Source: Alkalicoccobacillus murimartini
GTDB taxonomy: Bacteria > Bacillota > Bacilli > Bacillales > Bacillaceae_D
Assembly: GCF_030813245.1 (NCBI RefSeq)
Contig: NZ_JAUSUA010000009.1
Span: 1-64,000 of the forward strand
Direction: 5' to 3'
DNA: 64,000 bases
Shown: one piece after another, positions 38,179 to 48,200 of the stretch
Layout: each line of letters opens with the position of its first letter
How positions within the stretch are numbered: position 1 is the stretch's first letter
Translations under genes and position numbers: made by a program
Notes under the pieces: model-generated
The model's input: the letters and a program-made list of their open reading frames with translations, nothing else
Told to the model about the DNA's origin: nothing
The model's database searches: none

Positions 38179-41100
38179 ATGTTAGGATTGCAATCTTACT
38201 TTATAAATAGTCAGGAGCTTAAGACGGTCTCATCAAGCTTGGATACCAATATGAAAGAGCAGCTGATTTCTGGTTTAACGGGCTCTTCGCGGACTTTAGC
38301 TATGGCATCTATATACCGAGAGACTAAAAAAAGCCAGTTAGTTATCACTCATAATCTATATCAAGCTCAAAAGATTTATGAAGACCTTGTTGACCTTTTG
38401 GGGGATGAGCATGTCTATCTCTACCCAGTAAATGAACTTATATCGGCAGAAATTGCTGTAGCAAGCCCTGAAATGAAAGCACAACGCCTTGACCTGTTAA
38501 ACACACTGGCTGAAGGCTTTTCTGGCGTGGTGATTGCTCCATTAGCAGGGGTAAGAAGATTACTTCCGCCTAAAGATGTGTGGCAGCAGAGCTTTTTTAC
38601 ATTCGAAACAGGGTTAGATATCATATCGATTGATACGTTACTTAATAAGTTAATCCGAGTCGGTTACCGCAGGGTGGACATGGTGTCTGCGCCAGGGGAA
38701 ATCAGCGTGCGTGGGGGGATTATTGATCTGTATCCGCTTACAGAGGCGAATCCTGTTCGTATTGAGTTATTTGATACAGAAATTGATTCCATTCGCTCTT
38801 TTTCATTAGATACTCAACGTTCCCTTGAGAATGTAGAAAAGCTAAAGGTAGGTCCTGCTGAGGAAATTATTTTGCATGACCAACATTTTTCACAAGGAGC
38901 CAGTCGTTTAGAGGAACAGCTTGCGGTTACCCTGAAGCGAGTATCTGCTAAAACAACTAGAGCTCAGCTTGATCAAAAAATCACATCAGACATTGATAAA
39001 TTAAAGCAGCGGACTAGCTTTGAAGGTATGTATAAATATATGTCCTTTTATTACGAAGAGCCTGCATCCCTGTTAAGCTATATGCCTGAAGATGCGGTAT
39101 TTGTCATTGATGAAATGAGCCGTGTAAAAGAGATGGCTGACAATCTGCAAAAAGAAGAAGCTGATTGGAGTTTATCTTTGGTTGAGAACGGTGACTTAGT
39201 CCATGACGCGAATATGTCTATGGATGTTTTGTCGCAGTTTCAGAAGTCGAAGAATCCGATTATCTATCTTTCATTATTCTTGAAGCATGTGCCTTCAACG
39301 TCTCCTCAAAACGTGATTAGCTTCTCATGTAAATCCATGCAGAACTTTCACGGTCAGATGCAGTTGCTAGAGTCGGAAGTGAAACGATGGAAAAAAGCAG
39401 GATATGCGGTGTTGTTTGTAGCTGGAACAAAAGATAGGGCAGATCGTCTATCTCTTAATTTAGAAGAGGAAAAAATTGATGTCCATCAAGTAGACCGGGG
39501 GACCGAGCTGACTGAGGGTACGGTTCATATTATGCAAGGGCAACTACACTCTGGCTTTGAACTACCTGTCCAAAAGCTAGTTGTGTTAACCGAGGAAGAA
39601 GTATTCGCCAAACAAACCAAACGACCACAACGACGTCAGAAACTGACGAACGCTGAGCGAATCAAAAGCTATTCGGAGTTAAAAGTTGGCGATTTGATTG
39701 TTCATACGAATCACGGTATCGGGAAGTACCTCGGTATTGAGACACTCGAGATTAATGGACTTCATAAAGATTATCTACATTTGCGATATGCAGCAAATGA
39801 TAAATTATACGTTCCGGTTGATCAGATTGACCAAGTTCAAAAATACGTGGGATCAGAAGAAAAAGATCCAAAGATCTATGCACTTGGAGGAAGCGACTGG
39901 AAAAAAGTAAAGCGCAAGGTCCAATCATCAGTAGAAGATATTGCGGATGACTTAATCAAGTTATATGCAGAGCGTGAAGCAAGTAAAGGACATGCTTTTA
40001 CAAAGGATGCACATGAACAGCGGGAGTTCGAGACATCGTTCCAATATTCTGAGACAGAGGATCAACTGCGTGCTGCTGAAGAAATTAAACAAGACATGGA
40101 ACGAATTCGTCCGATGGATCGTCTGTTGTGTGGTGATGTTGGTTACGGAAAAACAGAAGTGGCAATTCGTGCTGCATTTAAAGCCATTATGGATGGCAAA
40201 CAAGTAGCAATACTCGTGCCAACAACAATTCTTGCTCAACAGCATTATGAAACCATTATGGAGAGGTTTTCTGAGTTTCCGATTAATATTGGGGTTCTTA
40301 GTCGATTCCGCTCGCGTAAACAGCAGAATGAAACCCTTAAAGGTGTTAAAGCAGGGTCCGTCGACTTAATTGTGGGTACCCATCGTTTATTATCTAAAGA
40401 TGTAGAGTTCAAAGATCTGGGCCTACTGATTGTGGATGAAGAGCAACGATTTGGTGTGACACATAAAGAGAAAATTAAGCAGTTAAAAGCCAATATAGAT
40501 GTGCTGACATTAACAGCAACGCCGATACCACGTACATTACATATGTCGATGTTAGGCGTTCGTGATTTGTCTGTCATTGAAACACCACCTGAAAATCGTT
40601 TTCCAGTTCAAACATACGTGGTGGAATTTAATGAATCACTGGTTCGTGAAGCGATTGAACGTGAATTGGCTCGTGGTGGCCAGGTTTATTTTCTCTACAA
40701 TCGAGTTGAGGACATAGAACGAATGTCTGAAAAAATATCCATGCTTGTACCGGATGCAAAAGTAAGCTTTGCACATGGACAGATGAATGAACGAGAGCTT
40801 GAATCGATTATGCTTGATTTCCTTGAAGGAAACAGTGATGTGTTGGTTACAACAACCATCATTGAAACAGGAGTTGATATTCCGAATGTGAATACACTCT
40901 TTATTTATAATGCAGATAAGATGGGACTTTCTCAGCTTTACCAAATTCGTGGTCGTGTGGGTCGCTCTAATCGCGTGGCCTATGCGTACTTTACGTATCA
41001 GCGTGATAAGGTGCTCACAGAAGTGGCAGAGAAACGATTGCAGGCGATCAAAGAGTTTACGGAGCTTGGATCAGGATTTAAGATTGCGATGCGTGATTTA

Positions 41101-41724
41101 ACCATTCGAGGTGCGGGAAATCTCCTAGGTGCCCAACAGCATGGTTTTATCGAATCTGTTGGTTTTGATCTGTACTCTCAAATGTTGAAAGAAGCCATTG
41201 AAGAGCGTAAGGGAGAAAAACCAAAAGAACCCCCATTCCAAATGGAGCTGGATGTTAATATTGATGCGTATATTCCAGAAGCCTATATTACGGATGCCAA
41301 ACAGAAGATCGAAATGTACAAACGCTTTAAAGGGATTGAGGTCGTGAGTGAGCTTCAGGACTTAAAGGATGAGATGTTTGATCGCTTTGGTGAATACCCG
41401 AAGGAAGTGGATGACTTAATCCGCCTGACAAAGATCAAATTGATCGGTAATAAAGAACGTATTGAAAAAATTACTGAAAATAAAGACCAGGTCACGATCA
41501 TGTTAACAGAGGAGAGCTCTGAGAATATGGACGGAAGTAAATTATTTGATCTTGTGAATAAATTCGGTCGTAATGTAACACTTGGAACAGAAGGAAAGCG
41601 AATCAAGATTGTCATTAAGACTAGACAGCTTACAAGTGAAAAGCTATTAGAAATATTGGAGAAGGCTGTGGATGCGATTCCGCGTTCTAAAAAGAAGAAA
41701 AAGACGGCGTCTCCTGCATCATAA
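38179..41724 (+). CDS. mfd: Transcription-repair coupling factor Mfd
   Basis: A 1181-residue DNA translocase that removes RNA polymerase stalled at DNA damage and recruits UvrA. Domain order: UvrB-like N-terminus (about 1-350), RNA polymerase-interacting CarD-like domain (about 500-580, DLIVHTNHGIGKYLG), RecG-like helicase with Walker A GDVGYGKTEVA (about 655) and DEEQ box (VDEEQRFG), then the C-terminal TRCF domain. The length is normal. Confidence 0.97.
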   Translation: MLGLQSYFINSQELKTVSSSLDTNMKEQLISGLTGSSRTLAMASIYRETKKSQLVITHNLYQAQKIYEDLVDLLGDEHVYLYPVNELISAEIAVASPEMKAQRLDLLNTLAEGFSGVVIAPLAGVRRLLPPKDVWQQSFFTFETGLDIISIDTLLNKLIRVGYRRVDMVSAPGEISVRGGIIDLYPLTEANPVRIELFDTEIDSIRSFSLDTQRSLENVEKLKVGPAEEIILHDQHFSQGASRLEEQLAVTLKRVSAKTTRAQLDQKITSDIDKLKQRTSFEGMYKYMSFYYEEPASLLSYMPEDAVFVIDEMSRVKEMADNLQKEEADWSLSLVENGDLVHDANMSMDVLSQFQKSKNPIIYLSLFLKHVPSTSPQNVISFSCKSMQNFHGQMQLLESEVKRWKKAGYAVLFVAGTKDRADRLSLNLEEEKIDVHQVDRGTELTEGTVHIMQGQLHSGFELPVQKLVVLTEEEVFAKQTKRPQRRQKLTNAERIKSYSELKVGDLIVHTNHGIGKYLGIETLEINGLHKDYLHLRYAANDKLYVPVDQIDQVQKYVGSEEKDPKIYALGGSDWKKVKRKVQSSVEDIADDLIKLYAEREASKGHAFTKDAHEQREFETSFQYSETEDQLRAAEEIKQDMERIRPMDRLLCGDVGYGKTEVAIRAAFKAIMDGKQVAILVPTTILAQQHYETIMERFSEFPINIGVLSRFRSRKQQNETLKGVKAGSVDLIVGTHRLLSKDVEFKDLGLLIVDEEQRFGVTHKEKIKQLKANIDVLTLTATPIPRTLHMSMLGVRDLSVIETPPENRFPVQTYVVEFNESLVREAIERELARGGQVYFLYNRVEDIERMSEKISMLVPDAKVSFAHGQMNERELESIMLDFLEGNSDVLVTTTIIETGVDIPNVNTLFIYNADKMGLSQLYQIRGRVGRSNRVAYAYFTYQRDKVLTEVAEKRLQAIKEFTELGSGFKIAMRDLTIRGAGNLLGAQQHGFIESVGFDLYSQMLKEAIEERKGEKPKEPPFQMELDVNIDAYIPEAYITDAKQKIEMYKRFKGIEVVSELQDLKDEMFDRFGEYPKEVDDLIRLTKIKLIGNKERIEKITENKDQVTIMLTEESSENMDGSKLFDLVNKFGRNVTLGTEGKRIKIVIKTRQLTSEKLLEILEKAVDAIPRSKKKKKTASPAS

Positions 41725-41800
41725 GTTGGTGTTTATGGCAAAAACGCCCTCAAAAAATGGCTGATACATCCATGGCACTGAAACAAATTCATAAATTGGG

Positions 41801-41829
41801 GAATAGTTCTTATTTGTAGACAAATACTA
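41801..41829 (+). promoter_or_regulatory. Putative sigma-G promoter of spoVT
   Basis: GAATA (41801-41805), 17 bp, AATACTA (41823-41829) match the sigma G pattern gHATR-N17/18-CATnHTA with one mismatch. spoVT is a sigma G gene in B. subtilis. Confidence 0.5.
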
Positions 41830-41902
41830 TTCTTAACCCGAGCCAAAGTTGCTGATAGAAGTGTCCAGGGATTACACCATTGAAAGTGAGGAAATACACA
41901 AC

Positions 41903-42439
41903 ATGAAAGCTACTGGAATCGTAAGACGTATTGATGATTTAGGCAGAGTCGTTATTCCTAAAGAGATTCGGAGAACGTTAAGAATCCGTGAAGGAGATCC
42001 ATTAGAGATTTTTGTGGATCGGGATGGTGAAGTGATTCTGAAGAAATACTCACCTATCTCGGAGCTTGGTGATTTTGCGAAGGAATACGCAGAGGCATTA
42101 TACGGAAGTCTAAACCATCATGTACTTATATCTGACCGTGATACTTTTATTGCGGTATCAGGAGCTTCCAAAAAAGAATTTGCAAATAAAGCGATAGGCG
42201 AAGTTGTTGAGGCTGCTATGGAACAAAGAAAAACCAAGGTAGAGTCCAACCCAGGTGAGTACAACTTAGTCAGCGAACACCATGATGATTATAAAGGTTT
42301 TGTGATTGCACCAATTATTGCAAATGGTGATCCAATAGGAACAGTCATTATCTTTAATAAGGAACAAGCACTTAATGGAATGTTAGAACAAAAAATGGCC
42401 GAAACGGCTGCAAGCTTCTTAGCGAGGCAAATGGAATAA
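41903..42439 (+). CDS. spoVT: Stage V sporulation regulator SpoVT
   Basis: A 178-residue forespore regulator. The AbrB-like DNA-binding domain (MKATGIVRRIDDLGRVVIP, residues 1-50) is followed by a GAF-like domain (about 55-178) that forms the tetramer. It tunes sigma G-dependent genes in B. subtilis. ATG 41903 matches the family start, with GTGAGGAA upstream; an upstream TTG at 41849 is rejected. Confidence 0.96.
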   Translation: MKATGIVRRIDDLGRVVIPKEIRRTLRIREGDPLEIFVDRDGEVILKKYSPISELGDFAKEYAEALYGSLNHHVLISDRDTFIAVSGASKKEFANKAIGEVVEAAMEQRKTKVESNPGEYNLVSEHHDDYKGFVIAPIIANGDPIGTVIIFNKEQALNGMLEQKMAETAASFLARQME

Positions 42440-42442
42440 AAA

Positions 42443-42492
42443 AAGAGAACCGTTTTCTTAAAGGCTAATTCAGCCAGAAAACGGTTCTTTTA
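42443..42492. terminator. Bidirectional terminator between spoVT and murG paralogue
   Basis: GAACCGTTTTCT (42447-42458) pairs with AGAAAACGGTTC (42476-42487), with GGCT/AGCC inside. A-run on the left, T-run on the right. Confidence 0.9.
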
Positions 42493-42497
42493 TTGTT

Positions 42498-43565
42498 CTA
42501 TGAAGAAATATGTGCGTTCATTTCAGTTAGAATCATGCTAATGGCATCTGTTTCTTGAGAGTTTATCATCTTTTGTTTAAATGTATGCTCATTTTCTTTT
42601 AATTTAATGAGTTGGTTAAGGATCGTTTCTTTTGATAGATCCTCTTCTTCTAGTGTAAGGCTGTAACCTTTTTTCTCGAAAGAGTTAGCATTCAAAATTT
42701 GATCACCGCGGCTTTGAGCACGTGATAATGGGATAATTAACATTGGTTTTTTTAGAGCTAAAAATTCAAAGATGGCATTTGATCCACCGCGTGTGACCAC
42801 ATAGTTGGTCGCTGCAAGAATATCAGATAATTCATCATGAACATATTCAAATTGCTTATAGCCAGTGTGATGGTCAAGGGATGGATCTAAATGACCTTTC
42901 CCACATAGATGAACAATTTGAAAACGAGAAAGTAGCTCAGGTAAAGCTTCTCGTACGGCATCATTAATTGATTTTGCGCCCAAGCTTCCACCCATTACCG
43001 TAAGGACAGGTATACTAGAATGAAAACCAAGAAAATCAAGGCCTTGCTTGGCATTGCCTTCGAACAATTCCTTCCGAATGGGTGAACCGATCGCCTTCGT
43101 TTTGGAAGAAGGAAAATGCGCCGCAGCTTCGTCAAATGATGTAAAGATTTTTGTTGTAAAGCGCTGAGCAAGCTTATTTGCTAAACCTGGTGTTAAGTCA
43201 CTTTCGTGCAGGAAAACAGGGATCTTTAAGCTTGAGGCAGCAATGACTACGGGTACAGTTACAAATCCACCTTTTGAAAAGACGAGATCTGGTTTATGTT
43301 TTTTCAGTACTTTTCGCGCATCAAAAATCCCTTTCATTACACGAAAAGCATCGGTAGCGTTTTGGAGGTCAATATAACGGCGAAGCTTCCCACTTGAGAT
43401 CGCCTCGTAGGGAATCGACGTACGTCCAATTAATTCTTTTTCAATACCATTATGCGAACCTATATAAGAAATGTCCCATTCGGTTTGATCAAGCTGATCC
43501 ATGATCGCAATATTTGGAGTGACGTGTCCAGCGGATCCACCACCAGTAAAAACGATTTTTTTCAT
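42498..43565 (-). CDS. MurG-type glycosyltransferase (paralogue, not in the dcw cluster)
   Basis: A 355-residue family 28 glycosyltransferase. MurG adds GlcNAc from UDP-GlcNAc to lipid I. Conserved are FTGGGSAGHVTPN (about residues 6-18), the strand HKPDLVFSKGGFVTVPV and the C-terminal TRGGSNAIFEFLALKKPMLIIPLS. The canonical murG lies in the division-cell wall cluster, so this is probably a second copy, as known in the B. cereus group. It is inserted on the opposite strand between spoVT and yabM. Confidence 0.88.
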   Translation of the reverse strand: MKKIVFTGGGSAGHVTPNIAIMDQLDQTEWDISYIGSHNGIEKELIGRTSIPYEAISSGKLRRYIDLQNATDAFRVMKGIFDARKVLKKHKPDLVFSKGGFVTVPVVIAASSLKIPVFLHESDLTPGLANKLAQRFTTKIFTSFDEAAAHFPSSKTKAIGSPIRKELFEGNAKQGLDFLGFHSSIPVLTVMGGSLGAKSINDAVREALPELLSRFQIVHLCGKGHLDPSLDHHTGYKQFEYVHDELSDILAATNYVVTRGGSNAIFEFLALKKPMLIIPLSRAQSRGDQILNANSFEKKGYSLTLEEEDLSKETILNQLIKLKENEHTFKQKMINSQETDAISMILTEMNAHISS

Positions 43566-43745
43566 TTGAATTTCTCCTTATGCAGCTCGTGTGAGCAAGC
43601 GAAATCATATAGTAGTACCTGATTTTGTTCTTCTTCACTTTACTTGAATTCCGTGGTGAGCTCAACCATTGGATTAGCCTTGGATAGCGATTTAGTTGGA
43701 AATTGAGTATGATAGAGATAGTGGTTACTGTTAGGGGGAAGGCGC

Positions 43746-45341
43746 TTGAATACTGAAGTTAATCAAAGGAAAACATTCCTTAAAGGCGCCGTTTTATTAT
43801 CTGTTGCTGCTCTTTTAACTAAAATCATTAGTGCGGGTTATCGGATTCCATATCAGAACATGGCTGGCGATTTAGGATTTTATGTGTATCAGCAAATCTA
43901 TCCATTCTATGGATTCATGGCGATTGTCTCCTTATATGGCTTCCCAGTTGTTTTATCAAGGCAATTGGCAGAAAACAATCGGGATGTGAAAGCAACAACA
44001 GGATTATATTTTATTGGACTCTTCCTATTCTCACTAGTGGCCGTTGTGCTTATGGTTAGCTTGGCCCCTTGGCTCGCTGTTTGGATGGGAGATGACAAAT
44101 TAACGAGTGTACTAAGAATCACAGGATTTTCTTTTCTGTTCCTGCCATTTTTAAGTGTAGCTAGAGGTGTAACTCAAGGACAGGCAGAGATGCTTCCTAC
44201 CGCTGTTTCTAATGTTGGAGAACAGCTGGTACGGGTAACGGCGATCCTACTTATTACATATCTACTTATGAGAACAAGTGCTGATGCCTATCAATTAGGC
44301 TCTGGAGCTATATTAGGCTCGTTACTTGGAAGTCTCACGGGTGTCATCATTTTATTTGTTTATCTTTATAAAATGGGCGTATCATTTGGCTTAACAGAGG
44401 TAAAATTATTTTCATTTAAAGCCGGCATGAAGCAAGTAGGGTCCTTGCTCGGACAAAGTGTGTTTATTTGCATGAATGCACTCGTCTTAATCTTGTTCCA
44501 GTTTGTCGATGTATTTTCTATGATTCATCTACTGCAAATTCATGGAGTAAGTGAGACACAGGCATATCATATTAAGGGAATATACGATCGTGGTCAGCCA
44601 TTGCTTCAACTAGGCACCATTTTGGCAACAACGATGGCGTTGGCGATTGTACCAGCCCTCGCTCAAGCGAGAGCAAGAAACAATCACAAGGAAGTGCTAG
44701 GTTTTCAGGATATGGCGGTGAGGCTTGCTTTATTAATTGGTGGGGCTGCAACCATTGGATTAATTATCATTATGGGACCAGTTAATCATATGTTATTTAC
44801 CGATCAACAGGGTTCGATGATTCTAAGGATATTGGTTTTATCTATTGCTCCATGTTCTATTTATTTAACTGGGGCAGCCATATTACAAGGCTATGGTCAT
44901 ATTCGTTTGCCTGCGTTCATCATTGGGATTGGCCTAGTTGTGAAACTACTGGCTAATGTCCTGTTGACCCCAATCTTTGGAGCTGGTGGTGCAGCGGCTG
45001 CCACAACACTAGCATTTACCGTAATGGCTTTACTTGGCCTTTATTGGATCAAAAAAGTATCAGGAAAATTATGCAGTCATCCGAAATCATATCAAGCACT
45101 GTTTCTGACACTAGCTATTCTTTCTGCTGGAGCTTCTATTGGCTACTGGTTATTGTCATGGTGGCTAGGACTTGGGCAGGGCAGGCTACTCGATACAGGA
45201 ATAGCACTTGCTGTAAGTGGAGTGGGAGGAATTATCGTCCTGATCTGTATCATTCAATTACCCATATTCACCTCAAGTGAGTGGGATCAGGTACCGAAGC
45301 TTAAGAAGTTAAAAGGAATTTTGGTAAGTAGGAAGGAATGA
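43746..45341 (+). CDS. yabM: MOP-superfamily lipid flippase-like protein YabM (SpoVB/MurJ-like)
   Basis: A 531-residue membrane protein with about 14 hydrophobic segments and the N-terminal KGAVLLSVAALLTKIISAGYRIP, typical of the Wzx/MurJ/SpoVB polysaccharide flippase family. It may move a lipid-linked sugar precursor. Start is TTG with TAGGGGGAAGG upstream. Its 3' end reaches the ribosome binding site of yabN, so they are coupled. A MurG paralogue lies divergently just upstream. Confidence 0.9.
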   Translation: MNTEVNQRKTFLKGAVLLSVAALLTKIISAGYRIPYQNMAGDLGFYVYQQIYPFYGFMAIVSLYGFPVVLSRQLAENNRDVKATTGLYFIGLFLFSLVAVVLMVSLAPWLAVWMGDDKLTSVLRITGFSFLFLPFLSVARGVTQGQAEMLPTAVSNVGEQLVRVTAILLITYLLMRTSADAYQLGSGAILGSLLGSLTGVIILFVYLYKMGVSFGLTEVKLFSFKAGMKQVGSLLGQSVFICMNALVLILFQFVDVFSMIHLLQIHGVSETQAYHIKGIYDRGQPLLQLGTILATTMALAIVPALAQARARNNHKEVLGFQDMAVRLALLIGGAATIGLIIIMGPVNHMLFTDQQGSMILRILVLSIAPCSIYLTGAAILQGYGHIRLPAFIIGIGLVVKLLANVLLTPIFGAGGAAAATTLAFTVMALLGLYWIKKVSGKLCSHPKSYQALFLTLAILSAGASIGYWLLSWWLGLGQGRLLDTGIALAVSGVGGIIVLICIIQLPIFTSSEWDQVPKLKKLKGILVSRKE

Positions 45342-45346
45342 ATAGA

Positions 45347-46804
45347 ATGGGAACCATTTATGTAATTGGACTAGGTGCAGGTGATTTGGACCAAATGCCA
45401 CTGGGTCTTTATCGGCATATTAAAGAAACCAACACACTTTTTGTACGTACAGAAGACCATCCGGCCTTACAGGAGCTTGCTGGAGAAGGGTTAGTTTGGA
45501 ATTCCTTTGATCATGTGTATGAGAGCCACGACCAATTTGAAGCGGTTTATGAAGAGATTGTAGAGAAACTCTTTCAGGCGGCAGGAAAAGCAGACATTAC
45601 GTATGCTGTACCAGGGCATCCTTTTGTGGCTGAACGAACCATCCAACTGCTTGTTCAACAGGCGGCTGAACGTGAGATAGACGTAGAATTTCTTGGTGGC
45701 ACTAGTTTTCTTGATTCAATGTATACGGCATTGAAAATTGACCCAATTGAAGGCAGTCAAATTCTTGATGGGACAAGTCTTAATAGAGATGAATTTCAAC
45801 TGACTCAGCATCTTATTATCGTTCAAGTATATGACGCGATGGTCGCTTCTGATGTAAAATTAACTCTGATGGAGCGTCTCCCTGATGATTATGAAGTGGT
45901 TGTAGCGACAGCTGTAGGCTCGTCTGCCGAGAGTATTCTTCGTGTACCGTTACATGAACTTGATCGGGTCACAACGTTAAACAATTTAACGGCTGTTTAT
46001 GTTCCACCCGTGCAAGATGAAGCGTTATTACGAGAGGAGTTTTCAACTTTAAGACAGGTCATCGCACAGCTTCGAGGACCAAATGGCTGCCCGTGGGATA
46101 AGAAACAAACGCACGAAACGTTAAAACCTTACCTAATTGAAGAAGCGTATGAAGTGCTTGATGCGATTGATCATGAGGATGACGAGAATCTTGTTGAAGA
46201 GCTAGGAGATGTCTTGCTACAGGTTATGCTTCATGCACAAATTGGGGAAGATGCAGGCTGGTTTTCGATTCAGGATGTGCTTTCTTCCGTGACAAACAAG
46301 ATGATTCGTAGGCATCCGCATGTTTTTGGAGAGGCGGAAGCTAACTCGGCTGAAGAAGTGGTAAGCAATTGGGATGAGATTAAGAAGGCAGAAAAGGGAC
46401 ATGACACGTCTAGTCATTTATCCAGTATTCCAAAAGGGCTGCCTGGTTTAATGAAAGCTATCTCGTTGCAAAAGTCGGCAGCCAAGGTTGGGTTTGACTG
46501 GACGGAAGTTGACTCTATTTGGAGTAAGTTAGATGAAGAGCTTGAGGAATGTAAGGATGAACTCAAGCGAGGTAATCCACAAAAGATGGAGCAGGAGCTG
46601 GGTGATATCCTTTTTACACTTGCGAATATAGCTAGATTCTATAAGCTTGATGCTGAACAAGCGATCTCAGCAACCAATCACAAGTTTCAAAGACGCTTTG
46701 AATTTATGGAAGATCAAGTTCGTGCAAAAGGCAAGGACATGGTAGCATGCAGTATAGATGAGCTTGAAGCAATGTGGCAGGAAAGCAAAAAAACAGATAA
46801 ATAA
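45347..46804 (+). CDS. yabN: YabN: tetrapyrrole-methylase-like domain fused to MazG nucleotide pyrophosphohydrolase
   Basis: A two-domain protein of about 485 residues. The N-terminal half (to about 220) has the SAM-type tetrapyrrole methylase fold (VIGLGAGDLDQM...YAVPGHPFVAE). The C-terminal half is a MazG pair (LRGPNGCPWDKKQTHETLKPYLIEEAYE, with the EExxE..ExxD metal motifs). MazG enzymes hydrolyse non-canonical or excess NTPs. ATG 45347 has AAGGA 9 nt upstream; an ATG at 45338 overlapping the yabM stop (ATGA) is the alternative. Confidence 0.94.
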   Translation: MGTIYVIGLGAGDLDQMPLGLYRHIKETNTLFVRTEDHPALQELAGEGLVWNSFDHVYESHDQFEAVYEEIVEKLFQAAGKADITYAVPGHPFVAERTIQLLVQQAAEREIDVEFLGGTSFLDSMYTALKIDPIEGSQILDGTSLNRDEFQLTQHLIIVQVYDAMVASDVKLTLMERLPDDYEVVVATAVGSSAESILRVPLHELDRVTTLNNLTAVYVPPVQDEALLREEFSTLRQVIAQLRGPNGCPWDKKQTHETLKPYLIEEAYEVLDAIDHEDDENLVEELGDVLLQVMLHAQIGEDAGWFSIQDVLSSVTNKMIRRHPHVFGEAEANSAEEVVSNWDEIKKAEKGHDTSSHLSSIPKGLPGLMKAISLQKSAAKVGFDWTEVDSIWSKLDEELEECKDELKRGNPQKMEQELGDILFTLANIARFYKLDAEQAISATNHKFQRRFEFMEDQVRAKGKDMVACSIDELEAMWQESKKTDK

Positions 46805-46816
46805 AGGAGACTTAAC

Positions 46817-47077
46817 ATGAGACTAGATAAATTTTTAAAAGTATCTCGATTGATTAAACGGAGAACACTAGCAAAGGAAGTATGTGACCAAGGTAGGATT
46901 TCGATTAATGGAAACCAAGCAAAAGCAGGCTCAGATGTGAAAGCAGGAGACGAGTTAGTCGTTCGTTTCGGACAAAAGCTAGTTACTGTGAGTATTAACG
47001 AAGTAAGAGAAACCAGCCGTAAAGACGATGCTGACAATATGTATACGATTGTTAAAGAAGAGGCGGTGAACGGATGA
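46817..47077 (+). CDS. rqcP: Ribosome-associated quality-control S4-domain protein RqcP (YabO)
   Basis: An 86-residue protein that is almost entirely an S4 RNA-binding domain (MRLDKFLKVSRLIKRRTLAKE... to about 60). In B. subtilis RqcP works with RqcH to add alanine tails to stalled nascent chains on 50S subunits. AAAGGAG precedes the ATG. In B. subtilis yabP follows; here a HAD hydrolase gene overlaps its stop by 4 nt and yabP lies 15.6 kb further on. Confidence 0.95.
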   Translation: MRLDKFLKVSRLIKRRTLAKEVCDQGRISINGNQAKAGSDVKAGDELVVRFGQKLVTVSINEVRETSRKDDADNMYTIVKEEAVNG

Positions 47078-47715
47078 TGAAGGCTTTTATCTTTGATATG
47101 GACGGTGTCATTATTAACAGCGAGCCTCATCATATTGAGGTAGAAATTGAAACTGCTGCACGATTTGGAGCAACCATTACAGAGGAAGACCTGTCTAAGT
47201 ACATGGGTATGGTTAGTCCTGAGATGTGGAGCAGTGTGAAGAGTGAGCACGGGTTAACGGCTGAATTGGAGGAAATCTTAGATCATCAAATCGCCGAAAA
47301 ACTAAAGCGATTAAAAGAGTCTGACCTAGAGCCGATTAAAGGAATACCAGGATTAATGCAAAGATTATCTGAAAAGGGTATCCCTATGGCAGTTGCATCG
47401 TCCTCTCCACGTATTTATATTGAGGCGGTACTTGAGAAGTTTGGTATTTCGGATCAATTTGTATCGATTATCAGTGGGGAAGAAGTGAACCAAGGGAAAC
47501 CGGCCCCGGACATTTACCTAGAGACTGCACAAGTACTTGGTGTTGAACCTAAGGAGTGTGTGGTGCTTGAGGATTCGTATAATGGAGTACGCTCAGCAAA
47601 AGCGGCAGGTATGACATGTATTGGCTACCTTGCTCCAGATGCCGGCAGTCAAGATTTAGGGCAAGCGGATACTATTGTCCGATCTATTGAAGATATTCAA
47701 CTGGATGAGCTATAA
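47074..47715 (+). CDS. HAD-superfamily phosphatase/phosphomutase (beta-PGM-like)
   Basis: A 213-residue HAD hydrolase with a C1 helical cap. Motif I is FDMDGVI (Asp nucleophile and general acid, about residues 6-12), motif II AVASSSPR (about 107), Lys in NQGKPAPDIYL and motif IV VLEDSYNG. It is nearest to beta-phosphoglucomutase or sugar-phosphate phosphatases; the substrate is unknown. It overlaps the rqcP stop (ATGATG), so an accessory gene has joined the operon. Confidence 0.9.
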   Translation: MMKAFIFDMDGVIINSEPHHIEVEIETAARFGATITEEDLSKYMGMVSPEMWSSVKSEHGLTAELEEILDHQIAEKLKRLKESDLEPIKGIPGLMQRLSEKGIPMAVASSSPRIYIEAVLEKFGISDQFVSIISGEEVNQGKPAPDIYLETAQVLGVEPKECVVLEDSYNGVRSAKAAGMTCIGYLAPDAGSQDLGQADTIVRSIEDIQLDEL

Positions 47716-47738
47716 CGCACAGTAAGGGAGAGATGCTC

Positions 47739-48170
47739 GTGGAACCACACTTATTTGGATCCGTACACCTGCTTTTTCAGAGAGAAAACGAGATCTTATT
47801 ACTTCAAAGACAAAATACAGGGTTTGAGGACGGAAATTGGAGTGTCGTCGCAGGAAAAATAGATCCAAATGAAGATATGCTGACGGCTGTGCAGCGCGAG
47901 GCCAAAGAGGAAGTTGGTGTCGTCATTGATCGGCAGGACATTGAGGTAGCGGGTGTCCTGCATCGGTTGTCTGGTGAGTTGAATTGGGTTGATTTTTTTG
48001 TGCGAATTACTGAATGGAAGGGAACGCCTTATAATGCGGAACCTGATAAAAGTTCAGCATTGGCGTGGTTTCCAATAGAAGAGATGCCAGATAATACGAT
48101 TCAATATGTAAGACAAGCTATTGAAAAGAAGGAACAGAAGATGTGGTATGACAGTGATGGGTGGACTTAG
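47739..48170 (+). CDS. Nudix hydrolase
   Basis: A 143-residue Nudix protein. The Nudix box GKIDPNEDMLTAVQREAKEEVGV (about residues 38-60) keeps all signature residues (G, E, REx2EE). It probably hydrolyses a nucleoside diphosphate derivative. GTG 47739 is chosen because GGGAG then lies 8 nt upstream; the ATG at 47733 is only 2 nt from it. It is likely co-transcribed with the HAD gene. Confidence 0.9.
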   Translation: MEPHLFGSVHLLFQRENEILLLQRQNTGFEDGNWSVVAGKIDPNEDMLTAVQREAKEEVGVVIDRQDIEVAGVLHRLSGELNWVDFFVRITEWKGTPYNAEPDKSSALAWFPIEEMPDNTIQYVRQAIEKKEQKMWYDSDGWT

Positions 48171-48200
48171 AACCCTCATTAAATGATTGGAGTTCTCCTC

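Noticed and set aside
46714-47250. Minus-strand 178-codon ORF across yabN, rqcP and the HAD gene
   Set aside because: It runs opposite three well supported genes and has no ribosome binding site.
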